Positions 38,901 to 49,317 of a stretch of DNA of 64,000 bases are shown piece after piece. The position numbers and the translations under genes are program-made. The stretch lies in assembly GCA_949751835.1 (NCBI GenBank), contig CATKHK010000041.1, positions 327,715-391,714 on the forward strand. Direction: 5' to 3'. Numbering within the stretch: the stretch's first letter is position 1; each line of letters opens with the position of its first letter. Below the pieces are notes generated by a model. It saw nothing but the letters and a program-made list of their open reading frames with translations. It searched no databases and was not told the origin of the DNA. This DNA is from Blepharisma japonicum (lineage: Eukaryota > Ciliophora > Heterotrichea > Heterotrichida > Blepharismidae).

Positions 38901-40431
38901 TATTATTTCGAAGTATGATATAGCCATCTATGTGTCAAATATTTCTACATCAGATTATTCCTGGACAATGGAAAGGGTGAATAATACATTTTACATGATT
39001 TCTTTATCTTCTTCAGTTGAAATTAGCAGCAATACTCCAATAATCTTAAAACTGCTCAATTTAACTTATTTTGTTTCAGAAACAAACGCAGTGCCTGAAA
39101 ACGATACTTTAAATGGAAATCTTTACGACTATAATCCAAATGCTAGTACTCAGACTGTTAAAGCTATAACAAGTCAAACAACTGCGGCTATTCAATCTAT
39201 TATAGGAACTTCACTAGCTGTCGCATTTATTAATCCTAACCCAGCCAGCTTGTGAAGTTTGTTGAACACCTTAGATTATATTTCGTGCTTAGCCCTTACT
39301 AAAATTCCAATGTCTGACTCATTCTATGCATTTGTGAAGAATATGAATGGATATCATAATCTGCCAAATTTTTTCGATTATTTTATGGTAGAAAGCCAGG
39401 GAACTAAACCTTATGATCAAGCAGTGAAATATGGATATAATAGCGATTTATTTTTACTTAATGTTGGAGGGATGATCACAATGCTTTTAATTATTTTTTC
39501 TACACTTCCTATTGTATATTTTTTATCAAAATGAGGATTTTCTAGAAAATATTTAGCGAGAAAGCTAGAAGGATTATTAAAGATTTATAAATACTCAATA
39601 TTTGTGAGATTTTGGATACAAACTTATTTAGATATCAGTATTACAGCTCTTGTAAGCTTATTAAACGTAAACTCTATTTAGTTCTCTTTCGGCAATATAA
39701 CTCAAATTACAAACTCATTGATATGCTTATGAGTTTTTGTACGATTTATTTAGGTATTTGTTTGTATAACCCCTCCCTTAGTTTTCATGCTGTCTTATAA
39801 AAACCAATCAAAAATTCAAAACAAAAATCTCATCTTTTCAAGTCTCTGGGGTTCATTCTTTTATGAGTTTAAGAACAATAAAGGGCTTTTAAGTACCCAA
39901 TTTTATACCCTATTCTTCGGAAGAAGATTTATTTACCTTTTGAACATTACTTTTCTTAATGAAATTCCAGAATTTCAAATCGCAGTTAATGTTATCCTTT
40001 CCGTTACAGCCGTTCTCTTTTTAATTAGATACAAACCTTATAACGAGCCAATTCTTCTGGTTGCTAATACTATGAGCGAAATAGCTACGCTGCTTATTAT
40101 GGGACTGCTTTCTGCAAATCTCTTTGATTTATCATCAAGCATGCAAGGCCAATTTGAAACTACTATGATTGCAGTTGCAATTGGGGTTATGGCAATTCAG
40201 TCAGCTTCATCCGTAGCAATTTTTGGCAAAACCTGCTACCGCCTTATTAAGATTGGAATAGAAATGAATTCTCCTCCGAAAGATAAGTTTAACACCAAAG
40301 TGAATGGTAAAGAAAACAGGCGAACTACTGAACTCGACAGTATTCCATCAGAATTAAGCCGAAGTGTACTCAATAATACCCCTGCTGATATGAGTATAGA
40401 CGAGGATCAAATTACAAAAATTATACTTTAA
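20920..40431 (+). CDS. Giant LamG-like/Cys-rich surface receptor with C-terminal polytopic membrane domain (paralogue 2, expanded)
   Basis: The gene encodes about 6,493 residues in three exons (20920-39666, 39682-39738, 39754-40431) and ends at TAA. It has the same plan as its upstream neighbour: a signal peptide (MGENFFFSRSFIKLIAIFLL), a Cys-rich block, then 17 jelly-roll modules with Cys-rich spacers. These comprise two N-terminal lectins (about 21165-21790 and 22225-22820), seven A/B pairs from about 23245 to 37250, and one distinct final lectin at about 37705-38350. A Cys-rich block (38355-38830), a juxtamembrane region and about seven membrane helices (about 39430-40250) follow. In-frame TGA = Trp codons are numerous, for example at 25546-25548 and 30340ff, where sister repeats have TGG. 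It is one of the longest single polypeptides to expect in such a genome. It is presumably exported to the cell surface, with a very long stalk-like ectodomain. Function and ligand are unknown. Confidence 0.9.
22867..35256 (+). repeat. Tandem coding array: five 2,067-bp units and one 2,055-bp unit
   Basis: Units measured from the Glu-Leu-x-Cys-Pro block begin at 22867, 24934, 27001, 29068, 31135 and 33202. The first five steps are exactly 2,067 bp (689 codons) and the sixth is 2,055 bp, ending at 35256. Each unit encodes a Cys-rich segment, lectin A (RGLYFSSGQYLVSNTNIYLS), a Cys-rich segment and lectin B (SLTITPFYTVTIWVKA). Long stretches are nearly identical between the units from 23 to 33 kb, while the last unit is clearly diverged, so recent expansion affected the middle of the gene. 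Confidence 0.92.
39667..39681 (+). other. 15-nt intron 1 of giant gene 2
   Basis: The sequence is GTAAACTCTATTTAG, with an in-frame TAG if retained. Removal joins SLLN to FSFGN, as in giant gene 1. Confidence 0.93.
39739..39753 (+). other. 15-nt intron 2 of giant gene 2
   Basis: The sequence is GTACGATTTATTTAG. Removal joins ICLWVF to VFVCIT and keeps the frame into the remaining helices. The spacing from intron 1 (57 nt of exon) equals that in giant gene 1. Confidence 0.92.
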
Positions 40432-40984
40432 AATAATTCGGAAAATAAAATTTAATTACCAAAATAATTATTAGAGGATTTCGATATTTGTTTTGACAGA
40501 AATTTTGTAGCATTCAACATTTTGCTCTCTTTTATTAAAATGTCCTCTTGTCTTGCTCGTAATTCATGCTTTCCTCCATGCTCATATTCTCTTTTTCATT
40601 CACAAGCCTACCTTTTGTATTTTCAAAGTCATTAATCAGAATTTAAATATTGAATTTTCTGCAAAAACTGAGATTTTCAGCTCATCTGCTTCTCTTTGAA
40701 GCAAATTTCTAGCTTCTTCCATGTTTCCTTCATCCAATTAGTTCTCCAGCCTCTTTTAAGATTTCTGCAGCTTAACTCTATGGAAATTAACCATTACATC
40801 TTTCAATTTTAATGAAATCAATTGCATCATTTTCATTAAAAATCGGAATATTTTAGGCAGGATTTTTTTTCAATTTGTTCTCCAGTCCTTATCAGTCTGT
40901 ATATGTGCTTATCACAAAAGTGCATGTCTATATGCGATAAAATGAGATAACAACAGAAAATAATAGTTTTGAAACCAGGGTGTT

Positions 40985-41345
40985 AGAGAATTCTGAAACT
41001 CTAAACAATGGCACACATGCATTGCTCAGCTGCCTAACAGTAATATTTTTTGTTTTGATAATTGCCCGAGTTCTGGGATTTCATTGACAATTGATGAAAA
41101 TTATAAAGTTCAACAGCTACCATCCTGCAAATAATCATCAGCTATCTATTTCAATAATAGTGCTTATTACATTAGAGGAGTTGATAAAAATTGAAAATCT
41201 TTAGATTTGATTTGCATGAAATATAATGGATCAAATTATTCCCACTCCCAAAAGCTGATCGCAGTTGCAATAGTGTAATGTTTAATGGAATGTTTTGATT
41301 TCTGGCATGTAAATAAAAATCTTTCAAGGTATTTAATTGGTAGAA
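40985..41345 (+). pseudogene. Decayed Kelch-domain fragment
   Basis: The plus strand encodes NSETLNNGTHALL, then after a frame change QLPNSNIFCFDNCPSSG, SLTIDENY, a TAA stop, SSAIYFNNSAYYIRGVDKN and, after another shift, PKADRSCNSVMFNG with a further stop. These match, in order, the double-Kelch protein at 52958-56496 (KLNHGSC, ELPNGELFCFG, SSAIFYKNSVYCFGG, PKVDRLCNSVIF). Stops and frameshifts mark it as a dead copy of one Kelch domain. Confidence 0.72.
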
Positions 41346-41507
41346 GTACTTTCATAGCAGTTTTACTCCCTAACGTTATAAAATATTATATTCTTCCTTT
41401 TAAAATATTCTTGCTTTGTTTAACAATATCTACTGTTTAATAAGATCTAGCTTATTTTTCGTAATTTTAATAAAAGGCTGCTGATATTCTTTCAAGTGCC
41501 AAAAATT

Positions 41508-41523
41508 AATTCCACGTGGAATT
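41508..41523. repeat. Perfect 16-bp palindrome downstream of receptor copy 1
   Basis: AATTCCACGTGGAATT is its own reverse complement. It lies about 185 bp past the stop codon of the minus-strand receptor gene. The sister copy has AATTCCACATGGAATT at 45518-45533, at the same distance from its stop and inside a conserved 3' flank. It could be a hairpin in the 3' UTR or a binding site for a dimeric protein; neither is shown. Confidence 0.5.
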
Positions 41524-41708
41524 TAGGAATTTTTGCACGTACACAAGATAGCCTATAAAAAATACAAGCAAAAAATATATTATATAATTCATATACTTCA
41601 ATATTGAAGGGTTTTACTTATATCAATAGTTAATTTTATCTTTTTTGAAATAGACTTAGGATTATAAATTTATACGAATAGTGAATAGGGACAATTAAAT
41701 GGTTTATT

Positions 41709-44700
41709 TTAAGTGTAATAAAATTCGATGTTTTCGGTAATAACTGGCAAATCCTCTTTACTTTCTGCAGCTTTGTCAGCAAAACTGGTTTCACACAGCA
41801 TTTCTTGCCTTGCTTTGTTGATTTCCTTGGCGCTAACTTTCCTCCCCAAAGAAAATCTAAATAATACACTGATGTCGAATTGTTTCCCGGTTGAAATTAA
41901 GGTCGGATAATATTTGCAGTTCATGTATACTCCAAAGATGACCATTGGTATCCACCCAAGGAATTGAAGCATATATCACACAGCAACTAGTTTATTAGGA
42001 TAAATCCAATATGAAGACGAAAGAATAGTACTCCATATCAATGCACAGTATGAAATATTTGTCCATAAATTATACCTATGATAATTATAAGGCTTTTTCT
42101 TCCGTAAAAGCAGTAAAAATGAGACGAAGGCTAGAATGTAGATAAGCCCAAATAAAGATTGATCGTAAGGTCTTAGAATTTTATTTAAAATGATAATGAA
42201 AACTTGAAGCATTGCTTTTGAAATCAAGTAAAAAGGAGCAACTCTTATATTAATATGATCATTTGAGTGGTTTCAGTAAGGCTTCAAGATAATTGCAAGC
42301 GGTAAATAAACAATTAAAATAGAAATCGAGAGTATTCCCATATATAAATGAGTATCTTTTCAGCAAAAAACTGAGCAATCTCATCTGACAAAGCTATCTG
42401 AAAGTTTATTTCCAATGGCTTGATCACATTGAACCACGCTTATTAAAAATGATACAATTGGTAGAAAGCAAATATTCCCGAGCAGCAAAATAAGCATTCC
42501 AGAAAATTCTCCCAAAAAATAAAAAATAAAGAATGAATGTTTTGAATCAACCCCTAAAAGAATATTTAAGCCTATATAAATTCATGCCCCTCCAGCACCT
42601 AAAGTAAAATATGAGAAATACCAAAATTTATTTCTTTCTATCATTCATTTTAAGTTTAAAGCAACATATCCAGCAAGCATGCTAGAGTATTCATCATATT
42701 CCTTTATATCAGGACTCATAGCTAAAAATTGTAAAAAATTGATAAAAATGATCAAGAGTTCAAGATAGTCTTCAAATTTAGCTGGAACTTTTGCAGTTAA
42801 TTTTCTAATACAAATATGTTTTCAATTTTTCAATGAGAAATAAGTTGCCAAACCTGCGACAATCAACACACAAAAACAAAAGCTATAAAAAATAGCTGCA
42901 CCTTTAATCGAGTACACAATTAATTTTTTATCAAAGGGACATTCACCCTTCTCAATCACATCAGAGGGATAAGTAGAAGTCGTATTATCATTTCATATTA
43001 TTGTTTCATAAAAGGAAAAGAGTTGAGTAGTACCTCAATCGTATTGTCCGACTAGATGGTCGTCCAATGCGCTTTGATCTTCTTCTCACCTAAAATTAAA
43101 TACTCCCATCAATCCTGTGCTTCTATCGTTAGATCCTGGAGCAATTGAAACAGTTCCCGAGCAGCCTGTAAATTTTTGCTTTCTAAGATTGGCGTTTAGT
43201 ATCAAGGGATGTTCTATATTTTTGCCTTGAACAATAGTAAATTTGATACCATTTGCCAAAAGCATTGCAGAATCAAAAGAAAAGCACCTGTAAACCAGCT
43301 CATCTCCTCGGGAGCCATGACTCTTTTGCAAACTATTTTTAACTTCTTTCCCATATTCTCCTACCCAATCAATTTGATCAATAATTATGCAATTATAAAA
43401 TAATTCATTCAGTTTATATATTTGGATCGGGTCCGTTTCTGTTAATGTGTAAAAAGTAACTTTAGCCCAGTGTAAAAGCACAAAATTGTTTCTTCTAAAG
43501 CCAATATCATATAAATCTTCAATAAAATAAAAAATCCAAGGTGGTGCGATGAAAAGAATATAAATTCTAATGTTCGAATCGAGGGCTTTAAGTAATCATG
43601 GCTTATACTTATCAAAATCGCTGCGTCTATAATTTGCATTAATCATCCTTTCATCTCTAGGGTTTTCAATTTTTATATTTGACTTATTTACTAAAGCTTC
43701 GAAATAGTTGTAGATTGCAACATTTGCAATTGAATTAATATAGTACACATTGACATGTTTTCAATTAAATACTGATAAAAGACTGAATAGCACTCCTACA
43801 TTGAATCGTTGATCCTTATAAACTCTCATGAATTCAGGAAATGCTGCTTCATCAGTTAGTTGTGCAACTGGGGCAAATTCTGATATTTGAGGAACCGAAA
43901 TATTGAATTTCCTGAGTGTAGTGATGTATCCTATGCAAGTAGTTGAAGCGTAGCTTGTTAAAAACCCGACTCCAATGCTATCTTTTAGCTGACTAAAACA
44001 GTTAAAGGCATATGTTGCATTGAAAACATCTGCTCCACAATCAGTATGAGTAGTCTGAAACTCAAATCCTTCTAAAAAGTGAGAGCTTGATATAAGTTCT
44101 AATGCATAATTTGCTCCTCACTTTATTCTATGTCCATAAGCGCTAATTGGGAAGCCTGGATTGGTGTCACCATCAGCAATAGAAATAGGGATGCTTGTGA
44201 TAGGGGAGTTGGGAAATAGTGTGGAATTTCCCGGAAAAATTATTTGGCTGCTTATTGTAATTTCGTTTTGGAAAATTTCTCCAACTTTAACTCTTTCATT
44301 ATTTTGAATATTCACTAAAGAAAATCTTGGAAGTGGGTGATGCTGAAACGTTTTTTGTTCTAAAAGATCTCTCAATGCAATTCTATCCTGGACTTCACTG
44401 AAATTTAAAATCAATTGAATGAAACTTATACAGCTCAAGGTTTCATAGCTTATAGAATCAAAAGAATCTTCTAAACCTTTTTCAACAAATGCCAAAATAC
44501 CATTTTCATCTGCGCCTCATAAACTTTTACTTCCCAAAATAATTCCACTACCTAAATTAAAAATATTTTTGTCTTTTAAGCTGTTTATCAACAGTTTTGT
44601 AATTTCTCCGCTAGTCAACATAATAATATTCCTATTTCCAATTTTTTTAATTTCTTTTCCCACAAATAAGTCAGACAAATTTGGGTCTTTGATATCAGCA

Positions 44701-45179
44701 CAAATGTAAATGCTGACTGTTTTATTAGAAAATTCCAGGGATATGTCTTTTTGCAAGTTATCAGAAATGACAATAAATTTATTTCAATTTAAGAAATCAA
44801 CTAGCACTGAAAGAGCATTTTGATGCGCTTTTGATGAATAATGGGTAAAAAACCTCCAATCATTGTATGAATTTTCAATATTTTCAAGACTGATAACTAC
44901 TGACTGGGTTTGACCTGCGAAGTTATTGATGCACTCAGCCAAAGAAAAGCTTGAAGTCAAGTCAATAATGGCTTGTATGTCCTCGTATTGATATAAAACA
45001 TCAGAGCAAGAAGAAATCAAAACATTCTTCAAGTTTATTTGATCGGAAAAAGTTTGTAACAGCGAGGCTGATAAGTTAGCTGCAAGGTCTAAATCTGTCA
45101 AATCACTATAAAATAATCCTATAAGCAATTGGCACCAAGTAATAGGAAAGAAAAAGTTAAAAATTCAATAAAATTTCAT
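41709..45179 (-). CDS. Tandem-PBP1 (ANF-receptor-like) multi-pass receptor, copy 1, intact
   Basis: This gene encodes 1,156 residues in one exon and ends at TAA. The start is ATG at 45179, giving MKFYWIFNFFFPITWCQLL, a signal peptide that itself contains a TGA-encoded Trp. Residues about 18-320 and 325-698 each look like a periplasmic-binding-protein type 1 fold. The first has DLTSSFSLAECI, a W-x-x-F...H...Q-x-A-L stretch and LVNIQNNERVKVGEIF. The second has GANYALELISSSHFLEG, CIGYITTLRKF and TGCSGTVSIAP near its end. About nine hydrophobic segments follow at about 745-1085, then a polar tail. Such ectodomains bind small ligands such as amino acids in class C GPCRs and ionotropic glutamate or natriuretic-peptide receptors. 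Two in series on one chain with this membrane domain is unusual. Ligand and coupling are unknown. It is the downstream member of a tandem duplication. Confidence 0.85.
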
Positions 45180-45713
45180 TTTTTATCACGCTGGCTCAAT
45201 GCAAAGATTTTCAACCATTAAGCTGATAAAAATAAATTTGGCAATTATTAGTTTGTCTTTGATATTAAGAACTTAAAACTTTTGCATTATTTGATTTAAT
45301 AAAAAAATTAATTATGAATTTTCACTAAAATATTATGTTCTGCCTTTTAAAGATTGCAATGCATAAAATCGACTATTTTAAAGTTATTCTCTCTAAATCT
45401 AGTATTTTTTATATTCAAGATATCTATTTAACAATATCTATTGCTCAAATAAGAGCTAGCTTATTTTTCGTAATTTTAATAAAAGGCTACTGATATTCTT
45501 TCAAAGTACCAAAAATTAATTCCACATGGAATTTCATAATTTTCCACGTAAAAGCAATTTTGATTCATCATAACATATAAAAATATATTATATATCATAT
45601 ACTCCAATATTGAGTATTTTACTAATATCAATAGTTAATTTTATCTTTTTGAAATAAGCTTAGGACTATAAATTTATACAAATAGTGAATATAGAAAATA
45701 TAAATGGTTTATT
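45180..45713. other. Intergenic region between the duplicated receptor genes
   Basis: These 534 bases hold the 5' flank of receptor copy 1 and the 3' flank of copy 2. The part from about 45460 is recognisably the same as 41450-41708, including the near-palindrome at 45518-45533. The duplicated unit therefore included about 250 bp of 3' flanking DNA. No gene is seen. Confidence 0.6.
45518..45533. repeat. Near-palindrome downstream of receptor copy 2
   Basis: AATTCCACATGGAATT is the counterpart of the perfect palindrome at 41508-41523, with one central mismatch that makes it imperfect. It sits about 180 bp beyond the stop codon of copy 2. Confidence 0.45.
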
Positions 45714-48700
45714 TTAAGTGTAATAAAATTCGATGTTTTCGGTGATAACTGGCAAATCCTCTTTACTTTCTGCATCTTTGTTAACAAAGCTGGCTTCACA
45801 TAACATTTCTTGTCTTGATTGGTTGATTTCCTTGGCGCTAACTTTCCTCCCTAAAGAAAATCTAAATAATAAACTGATGTCGAATTGTTTTCCGGCAAAA
45901 ATTAAGCTTGGATAATGTTTACAGTTCATGTATATTCCAAAAATGGCCATTGATATCCACCCAAGGAATTGGAGTGTATATCACACAGCAACTAGTTTAT
46001 TAGGGTGAATCCAATATAGAGACGAAAGAATAGTACTTCATATCAATGCATAGTACGAAATATTTGTCCATAAATTATACCTATGATAATTATAAGGTTT
46101 TTTCTTTCGTAAAAGCAGTAAAAATGAGACGAAGGCTAGAATATAAATAAGCCCAAATAAAGATTGATTATAAGGTTTTAGGATTTTATTTAAAATGATA
46201 ATAAAAACCTGAAGCATTGCTTTTGAAATCAAGTAAAAAGGAGCAACTCTTATATTTATATGATCATTTGAGTGGTTCCAATAAGGCTTCAAGATAATTG
46301 CAAGTGGTAAATAAACAATTAAAATAGAAACTGAGAGTGTGCCAAAATATAAATGAGTATCTTTTCAGCAAAACACTGAGCAGTCTCATCTTACAAAGCT
46401 ATCTGAAAATTTATTGCCAATAGCTTGATCGCACTGAACGATACTTATCAAAAATGATACAATTGGTAGAAAGCAAATATTTCCAAGCAGCAAAACCAGC
46501 ATTTGAGAAAATTCTCCCAAAAAATAAAAAATAAAGAATGAATATTTTGAATCAACGCCTAAAAGAATGTTTAAGCCGATATAAATTCATGTCCCTCCTG
46601 CACCTAAAGTAAAATAAGAGAAATACCAAAATTTATTTCTCTCTAACATTCCTTTTAAGTTCAAAGCAACATATCCAGCAAGTACGCTAGAGTATTCATC
46701 ATATTCCTTTATATCAGGACTCATAGCTAAAAATTGTAAAAAGTTAATAAAAATCATAAAGAGTTCAAGATAGTCTTCAAATTTTGCTGGAACTTTTACA
46801 GTTAATTTGTCAATGCTAATATGTTTTCAATTTTTCAGTGCGAAATAAGTTGCCAAACCTGAGACAATAAGCACACAAAAACAAAAGCTATAAAAAATAG
46901 CTGCACCTTTAACAGAAAACACAATTAATTTTTTATCAAAAGGGCATTCGCATTCCTCAATCACATCAGAGGGATAAGTAGAAGTCGTATTATCATTTCA
47001 TATTATTTTTTCATAAAAAGTAAAGAGTTGAGTACTGCCTCAATCGTATTTCCCGACAAGATGGTCATCCAATGCACTTTGATCTTCTTCTCACCTGAAA
47101 TTAAATACCCCCATAAGTCCTGTACTTCTATCATTAGATCCTGGAGCAATTGAAACAGTTCCCGAGCAGCCTGTAAACTTTTGCTTTCTAAGATTGGCGT
47201 TTAGTATTGAGGAATCTTCTATATTTTTCCCTTGAGCAATAGTAAATTTGATACCATTTGCTAAAAGCATTGCAGAATCAAAAGAAAAGCATATGTAGAC
47301 CAGTTCATCTCCTCGGGAGCCATGCTTCTTTTGTAGGCTGTTTTTTATCTCTTTCCCATATTCTCCTACCCAATCAATTTGATCAATAATTATACAGTTA
47401 TAAAATAATTCATTCAGCTTGTATAGTTGGATTGGATCTGTTTCTGTTAATGTGTAAAAAGTAACTTTAGCCCAGTGTAAAAGCAGAAAATTGTTTCTTC
47501 TCAAGCCAATATCATATAAATCTTCAACAAAATAAAAAATCCAAGGTGGTGCGAAAAAAAGAATATAAATTCTGATGTTCGAATCGAGGGCTTTAAGTAA
47601 TCATGGCTTATACTTATCAAAATCACTGTGCCTGTAATTTGCATTAATCATCCTTTCATTTCGAGGATTTTCAATTTTTATATTCGACTTATTTACTAAA
47701 GCTTCGAAATAGTTGTAGATTGCAACATTTGCAATTGAATTAATATAATATACATTGATATGTTTTCAATTAAATACTGACAAAAGACTGAATAGCACTC
47801 CTACATTGAATCGTTGGTCCTTATAAACTCTCATGAATTCAGGAAATGCTGCTTCATCAGTTAGTTGTGCAACTGGGGCAAATTCTGATATTTGAGGAAC
47901 AGAAATATTGAATTTCCTGAGTGTAGTGACGTATCCTATACAAGTAGTTGAAACGTAGCTTGTTAAAAACCCGATTCCCATGCTATCTTTTAGTTCGCTA
48001 AAACAGTTAAAAGCATATGTTGCATTGTAGACATCTGCTCCACAATCAGTATGAGTAGTCTCAAACTCAAATCCTTCTAAAAAATGTGAGCTTGATATAA
48101 GTTCTAATGCGTAATTTGCTCCTCACTTTATTTTATTTCCATAATTGCTATGTGGGAAACCTGGATTGGTTTCACCATCAGCAATAGAAATAGGGATACT
48201 TGTAACAGGAGAGTTAGGAAATAACATAGAATTTCCCGGAAAAATTATTTGGCTGTTTAATGCAATTTCATTGTGGAAAATTTCACCAACTTTATACCTC
48301 AAGCTCCGTTATGAGCTGACCTTTGGGTAATTCTCTCCATGCAGTCACAGTGCTTGAATAATTTTTGGACTGGCATGAAGTTGTGAGAAAGATGCCCACA
48401 TTGATTAATAACAATGCGCTTATTATAACTCTTTCATTATTTTGAACGTTTACTAAAGAAAATCTTGGAAGTGGGTGATGTTGAAACGTTTTTTGTTCTA
48501 GAAGATCTCTCAATGCAATTCTATCCTGCGCTTCGCTAAAATTTAAAATCAATCGAATGAAATTTATAAAACTCAATGCTTCATAGCTTATGGAATCAAA
48601 AGAATCTTCTAAACCTTTCTCAACAAATGCCAAAATGCCATTTTCATCAGTGCCTCCTAAACTTTTGCTTCCCAAAATTATTCCACTGTCTAAATTTAAA

Positions 48701-49317
48701 ATGTTTTTGACTTTTAGGCTGCTTATTAACAATTTTGTAATTTCTCCTTTAGCCAAAATAATAATATTCTTAGTTCCAATTTTTTTTATTTCTTTTCCTA
48801 CAAATAAGTCAGACAAATCTGGGTCTTTGATATCAGCACAAATGTAAATGCTGACTGTTTTATTGAAAAATTCTAATGAAATGTCTTTTTGCATGTCATC
48901 AGAAAGGACAATAAATTTATTTCAATTTAAGAAATCAACTAGCACTTTAAGTGCATTTTGATGCGCTTTTGATGAATAATGGGTAAAAAACCTCCAATCA
49001 TTGTATGAATTTTCAACATTTTCGAGGCTGATAACTACTGATTGGGTTTGAGCTGCGAAGCTATTGATGCACTCAGCCAAAGAAAAGCTTGAAGTCAAGT
49101 CAATAATGGTTTGTATATCTCCGTATTGATATAAAAAATCAGAGCAAGAAGAAATCAAAATATTCTTCAAGTTTATTTGATCAGAAAAAGTTTCCAATAG
49201 CGAGGCTGACAAGTTAGCTGCAAAGTCTAAGTCTGTCAAATCACTATAAAATAATCCTATAAGCAATTGACACCAAATAATAGGAAAGTAAAAGTAAAAA
49301 ATTCAATAAGGTTTCAT
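45714..49317 (-). CDS. Tandem-PBP1 multi-pass receptor, copy 2, interrupted by a TA-bounded insertion
   Basis: This is the tandem paralogue of the gene at 41709-45179, with the same signal peptide type (MKPYWIFYFYFPIIWCQLL, ATG at 49317), two PBP1 domains, about nine helices and the same C terminus, ending at TAA. As sequenced it cannot be read straight through. After about residue 297, in the segment after NNER at the junction of the two PBP1 domains, a 133-bp insertion (48295-48427) adds about 44 foreign codons. It then creates an in-frame TAA at its far edge (48292-48294) and shifts the frame. Omitting exactly 133 bp restores the frame and gives 1,156 residues, identical in length to copy 1; no other break is seen. 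It is either a real gene whose insertion is removed from DNA or is polymorphic, or a newly disabled gene. Confidence 0.8.
48295..48427. mobile_element. 133-bp TA-bounded insertion, candidate retained internal eliminated sequence
   Basis: Against the uninterrupted sister gene (CCAACTTTAACTC at 44281ff), copy 2 has extra DNA flanked by TA on both sides: the left TA is at 48293-48294 and the right TA at 48426-48427. Only excision between the two TAs reproduces the sister sequence. The element begins TACCTCAAGC and ends GCGCTTATTA; with the flanking TA both ends read TATA-(A/C)... inward, followed within a few bases by AAGC, a weak inverted similarity. TA-bounded IESs are known in Blepharisma and Paramecium germline DNA. 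It codes for nothing recognisable and has no GT-AG alternative that restores the frame exactly. Confidence 0.7.

Larger units (their letters stand above)
40432..41708. other. Intergenic region with a Kelch relic and duplicated receptor 3' flank
   Basis: This 1.3 kb lies between the convergent ends of giant gene 2 and receptor copy 1. It contains a decayed Kelch gene fragment (about 40985-41345, +). From about 41440 it contains a 3' flank shared with receptor copy 2, including the palindrome at 41508-41523. Near 40690-40760 the minus strand has a short TPR-like run of codons, but it is too weak to call a gene. Confidence 0.55.

Noticed and set aside
8150-40431. Many separate genes or pseudogenes broken by TGA stops
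   Set aside because: TGA alternates with TGG at identical sites in sister repeats and falls on conserved Trp positions, no TAA or TAG interrupts the frame outside the 15-nt introns, and the total lengths make sense only as single genes.
40690-40760. TPR-like codon run on the minus strand (EGNMEEARNLLQREADELK)
   Set aside because: Too short, with stops close by, and no clear match to the TPR genes at 56-64 kb; chance helical composition is likely.
48295-48427. Insertion read as a normal spliceosomal intron
   Set aside because: No GT-AG pair within it leaves the exact sister sequence, and at 133 nt it is far from the 15-nt introns found here. Only the TA-to-TA removal restores the frame precisely.
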